This document shows, piece by piece, positions 15,605 to 23,447 of a stretch of DNA of 50,165 bases. The stretch comes from a virus. Location: the IMG/VR virus record IMGVR_UViG_3300035665_000059, positions 1-50,165 of that record; one strand, 5' to 3'. Every line of letters begins with the position of its first letter. Position 1 is the stretch's first letter. The translations under genes were made by a program, and so were the position numbers. The notes beneath the pieces were generated by a model. It was not told the DNA's origin. It did not search any database and saw only the letters and a list, made by a program, of their open reading frames with translations.

Positions 15605-16474
15605 ATGTTTAATACTATAAGTGACATTGCCAACTCTTGGGATACCAATAGGGTATGGCGACAACACTGGCATAAAACTGCAAACCCACAGATATCGGCT
15701 GCAAGTGGTGGATTTTGGTTAGATCTTTCCATGGCAGCTGGTACGCCCAAGTACAATGCTTATGTAGGTGATCAGTTGGCATTTACTCCCTTAATAGGGG
15801 GTGGTAATAATGGTATTAACTGTGGTACCGGTGGAGACAGCTGGATACACAGATACAACTTGAGTGGTGGTGGTACTTCAACAGCAGCATGGCCTGCTGG
15901 AGTGGTTATGTTAATGGACTATGTAGGGTTCTATCCGCTCGTAGACATGGACAACATAGACGAACAGGTCTTTGACAACACTCTTTTGAGTTCTCGCTAT
16001 AGCTCTGGTATGCGTTGTATGGTTGTTACAACGACCCCTCAAACAGCAGCTGCACCTACACAGGTCTTTTTAGAGTATGAGGGTAGTAATGGTGTAACCA
16101 CAGTATCCAGTTTCTTTGTAAATTCTACATTTGCCGCAGGTGCCCTCAACTGTTTTTCTAGCGCTACCGGTGGCAATGTTTCTGGTGTTGCTGCTCCATT
16201 TGTACCTCTTGGTTTTGGTACTTTTGATGTAAAAAAATTAAATAGTGTAACAATAACTGGTTCCTCTGGTGGATTTTGTGCCTTTGTTTTAGTTAAACCA
16301 ATTTTAGAAGCGATCATTGTGGATAACGCTACTCCATACGAGATCGAAGCGCCTCGAAATATGCTGCCCTACTACGTACCAAACGGAGCATATTTAAATC
16401 ATATAGTGTGTGGTAATAGTGGTAGTGCAGCTACTGGTATTACCAGAGGTCATATAACATTTGTAAGGAGATAA
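15605..16474 (+). CDS. Tail structural protein, short paralogue (289 aa)
   Basis: Segments shared with the next gene include a Trp-rich start (WRQHWHKTA), GGFWLDLSMAAGTPKYNAYV, VVMLMDYVGFYPLVDMDNID, LSSRYSSGMRCMVVTTTPQT, APFVPLGFGTFDVKKL and a C-terminal VLVKPILEA...RNMLPYYVPNGA. It is about 130 residues shorter than its paralogue, which carries an inserted carbohydrate-binding-like domain. No catalytic motif. Likely a virion surface or tail protein. Confidence 0.75.
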   Translation: MFNTISDIANSWDTNRVWRQHWHKTANPQISAASGGFWLDLSMAAGTPKYNAYVGDQLAFTPLIGGGNNGINCGTGGDSWIHRYNLSGGGTSTAAWPAGVVMLMDYVGFYPLVDMDNIDEQVFDNTLLSSRYSSGMRCMVVTTTPQTAAAPTQVFLEYEGSNGVTTVSSFFVNSTFAAGALNCFSSATGGNVSGVAAPFVPLGFGTFDVKKLNSVTITGSSGGFCAFVLVKPILEAIIVDNATPYEIEAPRNMLPYYVPNGAYLNHIVCGNSGSAATGITRGHITFVRR

Positions 16475-16475
16475 A

Positions 16476-17747
16476 ATGGGATTTGCAAGCTATGACGATC
16501 TGGTAAATCAGGTCACAACAAACAATAAAATCTGGCTACAGCCCTGGAATAAAATCTCTCCCACCACAATGGCTGCGGGGCGTTGGTATGATTTATTTTT
16601 AGGCAGCAGTGATCGCGGTCAAGGATACCACGGCAATCATGTTCGTAACTGGGGTTTTGATTCTATTGCCGAATGGACAGGTGTAGGTTCCGGGGGCTGG
16701 GCGTGGAATATTGCTGGTACCATGGTACATACTGCTGGTACTCCAGGGTCCTTATCCCAAACACCAGCAGCTACTATTATGGCTAGTACACCTTACACAA
16801 TTATTGTAACTACCAGTGCCCTTTCAGGGTCGGGCGGTATCATTATTGATATTGGTGGTACAGCATCTTCTTCTATTACTACAGCTACTACTTCTACACT
16901 ACAAGTCACCACGGGTGCATCACCTACACAGACTATAGCAATCACGGCGGCTAGTGGTCAAACGGTAACTGTAGATAACTTGATTGTTATTGCTGGTACT
17001 AGTAACGGTCAGTCTCCTCGATTCATGCCCTACGATAGTAGCATGCAGGGAAGTATTTGGCCAGGAGACTTAATTGGTGGCAGTGCGACCAAACACCTTC
17101 TCACCATGAGTGCACAAACAGCTGGTGCAACCACTGTACCTATTACACTGTTGTTAGTTGACCTATTGGGTAGTTACTCACGTATTGATGGTAATACAAA
17201 TACCGCTATTACCCTAAACAATACTTTGACGCTACCACGTTATACAACAGGTACAGGTGTACTGGCATATTCCGTTGTAGCTCCTGCAGCAACAGGTACT
17301 GGTGCTCACAACGTATTAGCTACTTATACCAATCAAGCCAACGTAGGTACCAGAAGTCTACCTCAAACCGTAGCAGCCACAGTAAGTGCAGTAAACTCAC
17401 ATATTTACCACAGTGGAACAGCTGCCAACAACATTGGCCCATTTTTACCACTACAAGCTGGTGACACAGGTATTCGATCTGTACAAACTTGGCAACAAAC
17501 CGCCGCCAATGGTACTGCAAATACCTTTACGAACTTGGTATTATGTAAGCCCATTATGGAACTTCAACTTACCACTCAGTTCTTATTGGCCGAACGTGAT
17601 ATGTTAAACCAGTTCCCTAGTTTACCACTGATACAAGAAGCAGCCGCCTCTTCAGGTGCTTGTTTAGGATTTTTGGCATATGCTGGTGCTGCTACGCCAG
17701 GTAATACTAACTTTTTTGGTGTTAACAGATACGCTTGGGGTGGTTAA
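16476..17747 (+). CDS. Tail structural protein with inserted CBM-like domain (423 aa)
   Basis: A paralogue of the 15605 protein: NKIWLQPWNKISPTTMAAGR, WYDLFLGSS, later TLPRYTTGTGVLAYSVVAPA, GPFLPLQAGDTGIRSVQTW and VLCKPIMELQLTT. At about residues 57-170 an extra domain is inserted: NWGFDSIAEWTGVGSGGWAW, MVHTAGTPGSLSQTPAATIM, STPYTIIVTTSALSGSGGII and DNLIVIAG. This is the pattern of galactose-binding-like/carbohydrate-binding beta-sandwiches attached to phage and glycanase proteins. I infer sugar binding on the host envelope. It starts directly after the preceding stop with an AAGGAG site. Confidence 0.75.
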   Translation: MGFASYDDLVNQVTTNNKIWLQPWNKISPTTMAAGRWYDLFLGSSDRGQGYHGNHVRNWGFDSIAEWTGVGSGGWAWNIAGTMVHTAGTPGSLSQTPAATIMASTPYTIIVTTSALSGSGGIIIDIGGTASSSITTATTSTLQVTTGASPTQTIAITAASGQTVTVDNLIVIAGTSNGQSPRFMPYDSSMQGSIWPGDLIGGSATKHLLTMSAQTAGATTVPITLLLVDLLGSYSRIDGNTNTAITLNNTLTLPRYTTGTGVLAYSVVAPAATGTGAHNVLATYTNQANVGTRSLPQTVAATVSAVNSHIYHSGTAANNIGPFLPLQAGDTGIRSVQTWQQTAANGTANTFTNLVLCKPIMELQLTTQFLLAERDMLNQFPSLPLIQEAAASSGACLGFLAYAGAATPGNTNFFGVNRYAWGG

Positions 17748-18362
17748 ATGGCTTTGCGTTTTAACGGTCAAAGCCCAACAACAGTAAACAGTTCTTTTTC
17801 TTCTTTTCCAAACAGGGTTATTGGTACAGTAACCGGCCTCACCTTACATACCGGGATGCAACCACTGTGGGGGGCTAGAAGAGCTGCATTAACCGCTTTT
17901 GGTGAACTGGCGGGTGTACCAGACGGCACTACTCATCCTATATCTTGGCAGATGCCTAACGCTGCTGGAAGGATCTCTTCTGGATACAATGCATCAACGT
18001 TTGTACCTACAGCACAAGGAACTCGCGGTTTGCCCACTTCTGGATCTGTAGGTATTACATTTGCTGTAGATCCCGCACAGCTTCAGTTGATTGTATCTAC
18101 TGATGGCACAACGGGCATAACCTTTACACTAGAGGGCAATGCTAAGGCAGTATTAGATGCTATAGCCAATATACAGTTACAATTTACTGTTGAAGATGCC
18201 CAAATTGGAGCTAAAGCCGACACTGAGGGTACTTCTTCTATGGTGTTTACTGCAACTGCAACTCCAAAAGCATTGGGTAATATAGAGGGAAGCATTACAC
18301 CATTTACCGAACTAAGTCCACAGAGCCTAGCACAAGCAGTTTGGTCCTATCAGCTGCCATAA
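17748..18362 (+). CDS. Tail structural protein (204 aa)
   Basis: The N-terminal ~110 residues contain FNGQSPTTVNSSFSSFPN, GARRAALTAFGELAGVPDGT and a Trp/Pro segment. The C-terminal ~95 residues form three short repeats of the type '(T)GITFTLEGNAKAVLDAIANI' and 'SMVFTATATPKALGNIEGSI', ending LSPQSLAQAVWSYQLP. The ending AVW(S/D)Y is common at the C-terminus of phage tail proteins that join a distal repeat region. It starts at the stop of the preceding gene (TAAATG). Structural role inferred. Confidence 0.7.
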   Translation: MALRFNGQSPTTVNSSFSSFPNRVIGTVTGLTLHTGMQPLWGARRAALTAFGELAGVPDGTTHPISWQMPNAAGRISSGYNASTFVPTAQGTRGLPTSGSVGITFAVDPAQLQLIVSTDGTTGITFTLEGNAKAVLDAIANIQLQFTVEDAQIGAKADTEGTSSMVFTATATPKALGNIEGSITPFTELSPQSLAQAVWSYQLP

Positions 18363-18380
18363 TACTCTTAGAGGTATAAT

Positions 18381-20039
18381 ATGACCACAGCAGCACAAAA
18401 ACTGGTTGCACTATCTGGATTGACCGGTGTTAGTGCTGCAAATCACTTAATAGCAATAAGTACTGGTGGCACCACTGCAGGTTCTAGACTGTTGAGCAGG
18501 TCTGGAATTGCCAGTGGTACTGCTGCTGAACATTTAAACAGTATAGTAATTGGTGGTAGTAGAACCGGTACCTTAACAGTTGTAGAAACTGGCTTAGACC
18601 AATTTAATGCTACCAATATTACTGGTGCTGTTACCGGATATTTAAGCGGTACTGAGACTGGCACTGACAGTTTCCAGGGGCTAGTAAGATCTATAATATC
18701 TGGTACGATAACAGGCCAAGAAGTAGGTCAAGATACTGCACTAATAGTTAGTAAATCTATCAATCTTGGTATCCTTACCAGCCAAGAAATAGGCCAAGAT
18801 ACAGCAAATCTAGCAGCAAAACTGCTAGTACGTGGTACACTATTACCCACTGAACTGTCTGATATCGCACAGCTATTGGGTAAGTTATCTGTTAGTGGTA
18901 CTCTAGCAGTCACAGAACTAACAGATACAATTCAAGCTATTGCCAAGATTTTAATTCGTGGTAACATAACAACTAGCGAATTAAGTTTAGATAGTGCCCA
19001 AGCAGTAGCTAAATTATTAGTAAGAGGTGCTCTGGTTGCCTCAGAGACTGGCAACGATGTAGCTCTTAGTGTAGCCAAGGTACTTGTTAACGGTACTTTG
19101 AGTGCCACAGAGTTTGGTGGCCAAGACGTATTCTCTAGTGGCGGCGTAGCAAAAATTGCTTATGGTACCGTTAATGCTCTAGAATCGGCAGACTATGGCT
19201 CAGTAATAGCAAAATTATTAGTCAATGGAACACTTGCCCCAACAGAGCTAACTACAGATCAAGCCGCCATACTGGCTAAATCTATAGTTACAGGTACGGT
19301 GGGCGTATCAGAGGCCCAAACAGACCAAGCTCAGATAGTAGCCAAAGCTATATTTAGGGGCCAACTGGCTGGTATAGAGCCAACTGTTGACATTGCCCAA
19401 GCACTGGCCAGGTCTATTGTTACAGGTTACTGGACCTCAACAGATTCTACAGATCAGGCAAGCAGTACTGGCAGAGTAGCCATAACAGGACTTGCTTCAG
19501 CACTTGAAAATCCAGATCAGTCCAATTTAATAGCTAAGTTACTGATTCGTGGTAACTTTAGTGCAACTGAAACAGAAACAGATAGTCTTCAGGGTCTTGC
19601 TAAATCAGTTATTTCTGGCTACTCTTCTACTACAGAGTTTGGTAGTGATTTTGCTCAATTTAGTGCTAAACTTTTACTAAAAGCGTCTTCTGTTAAATCA
19701 ATAGATATAGCATATACTTCTATTGGTCAAACCAAAATAGCTGTACTAAGTAATGTAGTAATACCACTTAACGGATCTAGCACAGCTGTAAGAATAGCTA
19801 TAAGCTCAAGGGTATCAGAAACCTACATAAGACAAGTAGAAGATGGCATAGTTATTAGTGCTTCCATACCTGAGCCCTTATTTATAACTGTTATATCTAA
19901 AGATAGTATAGTCTACCACGGAGTAGCCAGCGAGTTTATTATTACTCAAACTGTCGATGACATATTTGTCAGCACAGATAACGCAGTCCAAAATGTAACC
20001 GATGTTGGAGTAAAACAAGTAGTAATTACTGAACTATGA
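18381..20039 (+). CDS. Tandem-repeat tail protein (552 aa)
   Basis: After ~60 residues the protein is built from roughly 13 units of 26-28 residues with the consensus (V/I)xGTLxxTExxxDxAQxxAKLLVxG (for example LLVRGTLLPTELSDIAQLLG and LLVNGTLAPTELTTDQAAIL). A C-terminal domain of ~110 residues without repeats follows (KIAVLSNVVIPLNGSSTAVR, ISSRVSETYIRQVEDGIVIS). The regular Gly and hydrophobic spacing suggests a beta-solenoid or shaft. It is the last structural gene before the lysis genes. Repeat copies differ at the DNA level, so the expansion is old. Confidence 0.75.
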   Translation: MTTAAQKLVALSGLTGVSAANHLIAISTGGTTAGSRLLSRSGIASGTAAEHLNSIVIGGSRTGTLTVVETGLDQFNATNITGAVTGYLSGTETGTDSFQGLVRSIISGTITGQEVGQDTALIVSKSINLGILTSQEIGQDTANLAAKLLVRGTLLPTELSDIAQLLGKLSVSGTLAVTELTDTIQAIAKILIRGNITTSELSLDSAQAVAKLLVRGALVASETGNDVALSVAKVLVNGTLSATEFGGQDVFSSGGVAKIAYGTVNALESADYGSVIAKLLVNGTLAPTELTTDQAAILAKSIVTGTVGVSEAQTDQAQIVAKAIFRGQLAGIEPTVDIAQALARSIVTGYWTSTDSTDQASSTGRVAITGLASALENPDQSNLIAKLLIRGNFSATETETDSLQGLAKSVISGYSSTTEFGSDFAQFSAKLLLKASSVKSIDIAYTSIGQTKIAVLSNVVIPLNGSSTAVRIAISSRVSETYIRQVEDGIVISASIPEPLFITVISKDSIVYHGVASEFIITQTVDDIFVSTDNAVQNVTDVGVKQVVITEL

Positions 20040-20052
20040 TAGGAATATAACT

Positions 20053-20538
20053 ATGCTAGAATTTGCAGCAAGCGGTATTTTAGGATCAATCTTCGGTGGG
20101 CTGTTTCGACTAGCCCCCGAAGTACTCAAGTTCTGGGACCGAAAGGATGACCGCAAACACGAACTGAGCATGTACGGCTTACAGATTGACTTGGAAAAGA
20201 CCCGTGGTCAGGTCAAAATCGAAGAAAAGTACATTGACTATGGCATTGCAAATACTCAGGCTATTCAGAGCGCTTTTGAGAGTCAAGCCAAAGAGGCCTC
20301 TAACAGCTATCGTTGGGTAGCTGCACTGAGTGCCTTAGTCCGACCAATGGTGACTTATGTGTTATTTGGCATGTACGTGACATTTAAGGTAATCGTTATT
20401 TCTTACGCAATGCAAAATGGTGCCAACTGGATTGACATTGCAAACAAGCACTGGACACCAGACGACTTTGCAATGTTAAACATGATCCTGACATTCTGGT
20501 TCTTGGGCCGCAGTATTGAAAAGCGTAGTGGGTCATGA
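20053..20538 (+). CDS. Putative holin (3-TM type)
   Basis: A 161-residue protein of the three-transmembrane holin kind. It has a short hydrophobic N-terminal segment (LEFAASGILGSIFGGLF), a charged cytoplasmic helix region at 28-95 (WDRKDDRKHELSMYGLQIDL), and two membrane segments at about 100-120 (ALVRPMVTYVLFGMYVTFKV) and 135-152 (MLNMILTFWFLGRSI). Known members form lesions in the inner membrane that release or activate the endolysin. Its stop overlaps the lysozyme start (ATGA), which supports a lysis cassette. Confidence 0.8.
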   Translation: MLEFAASGILGSIFGGLFRLAPEVLKFWDRKDDRKHELSMYGLQIDLEKTRGQVKIEEKYIDYGIANTQAIQSAFESQAKEASNSYRWVAALSALVRPMVTYVLFGMYVTFKVIVISYAMQNGANWIDIANKHWTPDDFAMLNMILTFWFLGRSIEKRSGS

Positions 20539-21071
20539 CCCAAGAAGCCGTCAAACTGTGTACAGATGCCCTCTTACATCCCTTTGAGGGCTATCACAAA
20601 AAACTACAGAATGGTGATTGTGAAAGCTACCCCGACCCAGCCAGTCCACTGGCTCGGGGTAAGTTTTCAAAGGTTGAAGTAGCAAATATGACACCTGACC
20701 AGCTGCTCAAAGCTGGGCACCCTTGGACTATTGGTTGGGGTACTACAGGACCAGACATTGTGCCTGGACTGGTGTGGACACGTGAACAAGCTGACCGTCG
20801 ATTTGAGGCAATGCTCAGCAAATTTGTAAATGGGGCAATCAGCCTCAGCCCTAACCTGTTAAATGAACCGCCCAGAAGGTTGGCGGCAATCATTAGTTTT
20901 TGTTATAACTGTGGATTAGGTAACTACAGAATTAGCACTCTGCGAAAACGGGTCAATCAGGGTGACTGGTGGGGTGCATATGAAGAAATACAAAAATGGA
21001 ATAAAGCGCAAGGTATTGTGTTAAATGGATTAACACGCCGCCGCCTAGCAGAAGGCAAGTTTCTTCTTTAG
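20535..21071 (+). CDS. Endolysin, lysozyme (GH24-type)
   Basis: A 178-residue muramidase of the T4/lambdoid lysozyme type. The catalytic Glu is in HPFEGY (E18), the Asp in YPDPAS (D34) and the Thr in WTIGWGTTG (T70/T71). The insertion between E18 and D34 is longer than in T4 lysozyme. The C-terminal half contains RLAAIISFCYNCGLGNYRIS, typical of the family helix bundle, and ends in GLTRRRLAEGKFLL. No signal peptide, so release needs the holin. It hydrolyses the MurNAc-GlcNAc bond in peptidoglycan at lysis. The ATG overlaps the holin stop. Confidence 0.92.
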   Translation: MTQEAVKLCTDALLHPFEGYHKKLQNGDCESYPDPASPLARGKFSKVEVANMTPDQLLKAGHPWTIGWGTTGPDIVPGLVWTREQADRRFEAMLSKFVNGAISLSPNLLNEPPRRLAAIISFCYNCGLGNYRISTLRKRVNQGDWWGAYEEIQKWNKAQGIVLNGLTRRRLAEGKFLL

Positions 21072-21797
21072 GTGTTCTTCAACCAACCTTCAAAACCTAT
21101 GGCAAATTCAAGTGGCAAGAAAGCTCGCAGAGCAGCAAGTGAAGCCCCTAAATCCGAGTTCTTGACCAGAACAGGGTTTAAGGAAGTAAAACCACTAAAT
21201 TATATACAGGAAACGTATTTAAATGCTATAAAGACAAATGAAATTGTTTTTGGTATTGGAAGTGCGGGCACAGGCAAAACCTATGTGGCTGCAAGCTATG
21301 CTGCAAGTGAACTGTTTCACCGTCGCGTGGAAAAGATCATTTTAACCAGACCCAACGTAGAAACTGGCAGAGGTCTGGGATTCCTACCCGGCACACTGGA
21401 AGAAAAATACGAACCGTACCTAGATCCCTTTGATCAGGTGTTCCAACGGTCACTGGGCAGTGGTTTTTACGAGTACGCTTTGAAGAGCAAAGCCATTGAA
21501 CCACGTCCACTGGGCTTTATGAGAGGTGCCACTTTTGATAATGCCATTGTGTTGCTGGACGAGGCTCAAAACGCTACAAAAACAGAATTCAAAATGTTGT
21601 TGAGTCGTATTGGTCGCAATACCAAAATGATTATTAGCGGCGACCATGAACAGAGTGATATTGGTAATGACAGCGGCCTGACAGATGCAGTCACCAGACT
21701 AGAAGGCATACCCGGCATTGAAGTTGTCCGCTTCTTGGACAGCGACATTGTACGAAGCAAAATATGTAAACAAATAATCCTAGCTTATAAGAATTGA
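21072..21797 (+). CDS. phoH: PhoH-like ATPase
   Basis: A P-loop NTPase of the PhoH family, very common in phages. Walker A is GIGSAGTGKT (residues 61-70), followed by LTRPNVETGRGLGFLPGTLE, Walker B ALLDEAQ-type IVLLDEAQNAT (160-169) and a SGDHEQSD sensor region. The family is linked to RNA metabolism and stress, but the role in phages is not settled. The frame opens with a GTG directly after the lysozyme stop; an ATG nine codons later (21099) is a realistic alternative, and neither has a good ribosome site. It is an odd neighbour for lysis genes. Confidence 0.9.
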   Translation: MFFNQPSKPMANSSGKKARRAASEAPKSEFLTRTGFKEVKPLNYIQETYLNAIKTNEIVFGIGSAGTGKTYVAASYAASELFHRRVEKIILTRPNVETGRGLGFLPGTLEEKYEPYLDPFDQVFQRSLGSGFYEYALKSKAIEPRPLGFMRGATFDNAIVLLDEAQNATKTEFKMLLSRIGRNTKMIISGDHEQSDIGNDSGLTDAVTRLEGIPGIEVVRFLDSDIVRSKICKQIILAYKN

Positions 21798-21804
21798 GGA
21801 GACC

Positions 21805-22581
21805 ATGGCAAAAGAACTGTGTCCAGTGGGTACTATGTATCCAGATATTAATTTGAGCAACCACTTGGCAGCGGTTCAGTACGCCAACTATGGACCCGCA
21901 GAAGCCCGCGACAGCAACCCTGAATTTTGGGAAATGAAACAAGAAGTCTGGGGTGTTAGTGAAGGCCAAGCCCGTATGAGGGTATGTGCCAGTTGTCATC
22001 ACCACGATCGTTCACCAGAGACTTTGGACTGTATCATTGAGGGTCCGGTCGGTGAGTGGAACGAGAGCGACCTACCGGTCACTCCCAAGTTTACAGACAT
22101 TGACGGTATGCCGGTATGGTACTGTAGTCGTTGGAATATGACTGTGAGTCCCATCAGAGTGTGTGATCAGTGGGAAATGGAAGGCAACGGAGACCACGAC
22201 GAAGACATGCCGGACGAAGATTCTCAAAAGTCTTACTTTGAAAAGGCAGCAACAACTTACAAACCTACAACTGGCATGGCCTCCGCAGCACGGCGTGCAT
22301 TGAAGTGGAAAAAAGAAGGCCACTCCGGTGGAACCCGTGTCGGCCTGGCCAGAGCAAATCAACTTGTAAATCGTGAAAACTTGACTGCTAGTACAGTAAT
22401 GAGAATGCACTCATTTTTTAGCCGTCATGAAGTAGACAAGAGGGCAACAGGATTCAACAGTGGAGAAGAAGGTTTTCCAAGCCCCGGGCGAGTAGCTTGG
22501 GACTTGTGGGGTGGAGATGGTGGCCAGTCTTGGGCCAAAGCTAAGCGAGATCAAATAGTAAGGGCTCGCGAAAACAACTAA
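21805..22581 (+). CDS. Protein with Cys/His N-terminal half and conserved RMHSFF-type C-terminal domain
   Basis: The N-terminal half contains Cys/His clusters (CASCHHHD near 65-72, then a Cys in ETLDC, WYCSRWNMT and CDQW), suggesting a metal-bound fold. The C-terminal ~105 residues are a domain I have seen next to phage structural and protease proteins: GMASAARRALKWKKEGHSGG, VNRENLTASTVMRMHSFFSR, HEVD and a final AWDLWGGDGGQSWA. Its function is not known to me. It has GAGGAG upstream, seven bases after the PhoH stop. Confidence 0.7.
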   Translation: MAKELCPVGTMYPDINLSNHLAAVQYANYGPAEARDSNPEFWEMKQEVWGVSEGQARMRVCASCHHHDRSPETLDCIIEGPVGEWNESDLPVTPKFTDIDGMPVWYCSRWNMTVSPIRVCDQWEMEGNGDHDEDMPDEDSQKSYFEKAATTYKPTTGMASAARRALKWKKEGHSGGTRVGLARANQLVNRENLTASTVMRMHSFFSRHEVDKRATGFNSGEEGFPSPGRVAWDLWGGDGGQSWAKAKRDQIVRARENN

Positions 22582-22591
22582 GAGGTGACCT

Positions 22592-22915
22592 ATGGCTGAT
22601 CCAACAGGTTATTTAAGTGCAAAAGTAGCTAGTATGGTAGGCGGACTTTTTGGCGGATTTGCAATCCTGACCTTTATCAAACCCAAAACTATTGGTGAAG
22701 CATTTATGAGGGGTGGAATGAGTGTTGGCAGTTCAATGGTTTTTACACAACCACTGCTAGATATAGCTGGTATATCTAATAATTGGGAAACACAGCTCAT
22801 GGGCGGATTTTGTGTGGGATTTTTAGCATACACTGTATTAGGTATGATAGCTAATTTCCTACAGAAAAATCAACACAAAGACATTGTTGAAGTAGTCAAG
22901 GATGTAAAAAAATGA
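22592..22915 (+). CDS. Small membrane protein (107 aa)
   Basis: A 107-residue protein with probable membrane segments at about 15-30 (MVGGLFGGFAILTFI), 40-60 (GMSVGSSMVFTQPLLDIAGI) and 70-90 (MGGFCVGFLAYTVLGMIANF), and a charged lysine-rich C-terminus. The stop overlaps the next start (ATGA). Together with the next gene it may form an accessory lysis or envelope pair; this is inferred from membrane character and position only. Confidence 0.7.
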   Translation: MADPTGYLSAKVASMVGGLFGGFAILTFIKPKTIGEAFMRGGMSVGSSMVFTQPLLDIAGISNNWETQLMGGFCVGFLAYTVLGMIANFLQKNQHKDIVEVVKDVKK

Positions 22916-23253
22916 TTACCAGCCTAGCCGTATTTTTTAACTCTTGGACATTGTTGTTAAACTTTGTTAGCCACTTTGTAGTTTTTATAGGTATTCTCTA
23001 TGTTGCTATACACAATCGAGAACTGAAGTCTTGGGTTATTACTCCACTATGGTACTTGGGCCTGACTAGCGGGTTTGTGTGTGCCACAATTGTGGTTCAG
23101 TGGGCTGTAGGGCCCGAACACCCAATGAGCTACTGGACTTTAGGTGTTGTTGGTGAAATAATGTCACACTTTGTACTGGCAGCAATAAGTTTTATACTGT
23201 TTATAAAAACGCTCAAAGCAGACCTGAATTACAAAAGACTGCGCAAAAAATGA
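22912..23253 (+). CDS. Membrane protein (113 aa), four predicted TM segments
   Basis: Four hydrophobic stretches fill the protein: TLLLNFVSHFVVFIGILYVA, WVITPLWYLGLTSGFVCATI, a third around YWTLGVVGEIMSHFVLAAI and a fourth at SFILFIKTL. A basic tail follows (NYKRLRKK). It resembles holin- or antiholin-like small phage membrane proteins, but I cannot assign a family. Last gene of the plus-strand half. Its stop is followed at once by a bidirectional terminator. Confidence 0.7.
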   Translation: MITSLAVFFNSWTLLLNFVSHFVVFIGILYVAIHNRELKSWVITPLWYLGLTSGFVCATIVVQWAVGPEHPMSYWTLGVVGEIMSHFVLAAISFILFIKTLKADLNYKRLRKK

Positions 23254-23289
23254 AAAAAGCCCCTCAACTTGTGTTGAGGGGCTTTTTTC
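23253..23289. terminator. Bidirectional terminator between convergent halves
   Basis: A 10-bp GC-rich stem (23259-23268 with 23273-23282, GCCCCTCAAC/GTTGAGGGGC) has a 4-base loop and is flanked by six A on the left and six T on the right. It therefore terminates in both directions, between the plus-strand late genes and the minus-strand replication genes. Confidence 0.95.
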
Positions 23290-23437
23290 ATTCTTGAGGT
23301 CCTTGCTTAGGCAGCTGCTCTTGGGCCTGTTGTTGTAGCTTTTGACTCAAGGGATTTGCAACTCTTGCAGGTAGTTCTTGTAGCCCTGTCAAAATTGCAT
23401 TTGCTTCTTGTTCAGTTACCTTAAATGTGAATTCCAT
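23288..23437 (-). CDS. Hypothetical protein (49 aa)
   Basis: The frame is open to 23524, but the ATG at 23437 is the better start: it gives a compact protein beginning MEFTFKVTEQEANAILTGLQ and does not overlap the reductase, whose stop is at 23448. It has a helical, Gln-rich C-terminus (LSQKLQQQAQEQLPKQGPQE). The pattern (TEQEANxILxxLxELPxxxxxPL) recurs in small phage proteins at the end of replication operons. Function unknown. Confidence 0.7.
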   Translation of the reverse strand: MEFTFKVTEQEANAILTGLQELPARVANPLSQKLQQQAQEQLPKQGPQE

Positions 23438-23447
23438 GTTTTTTTCT

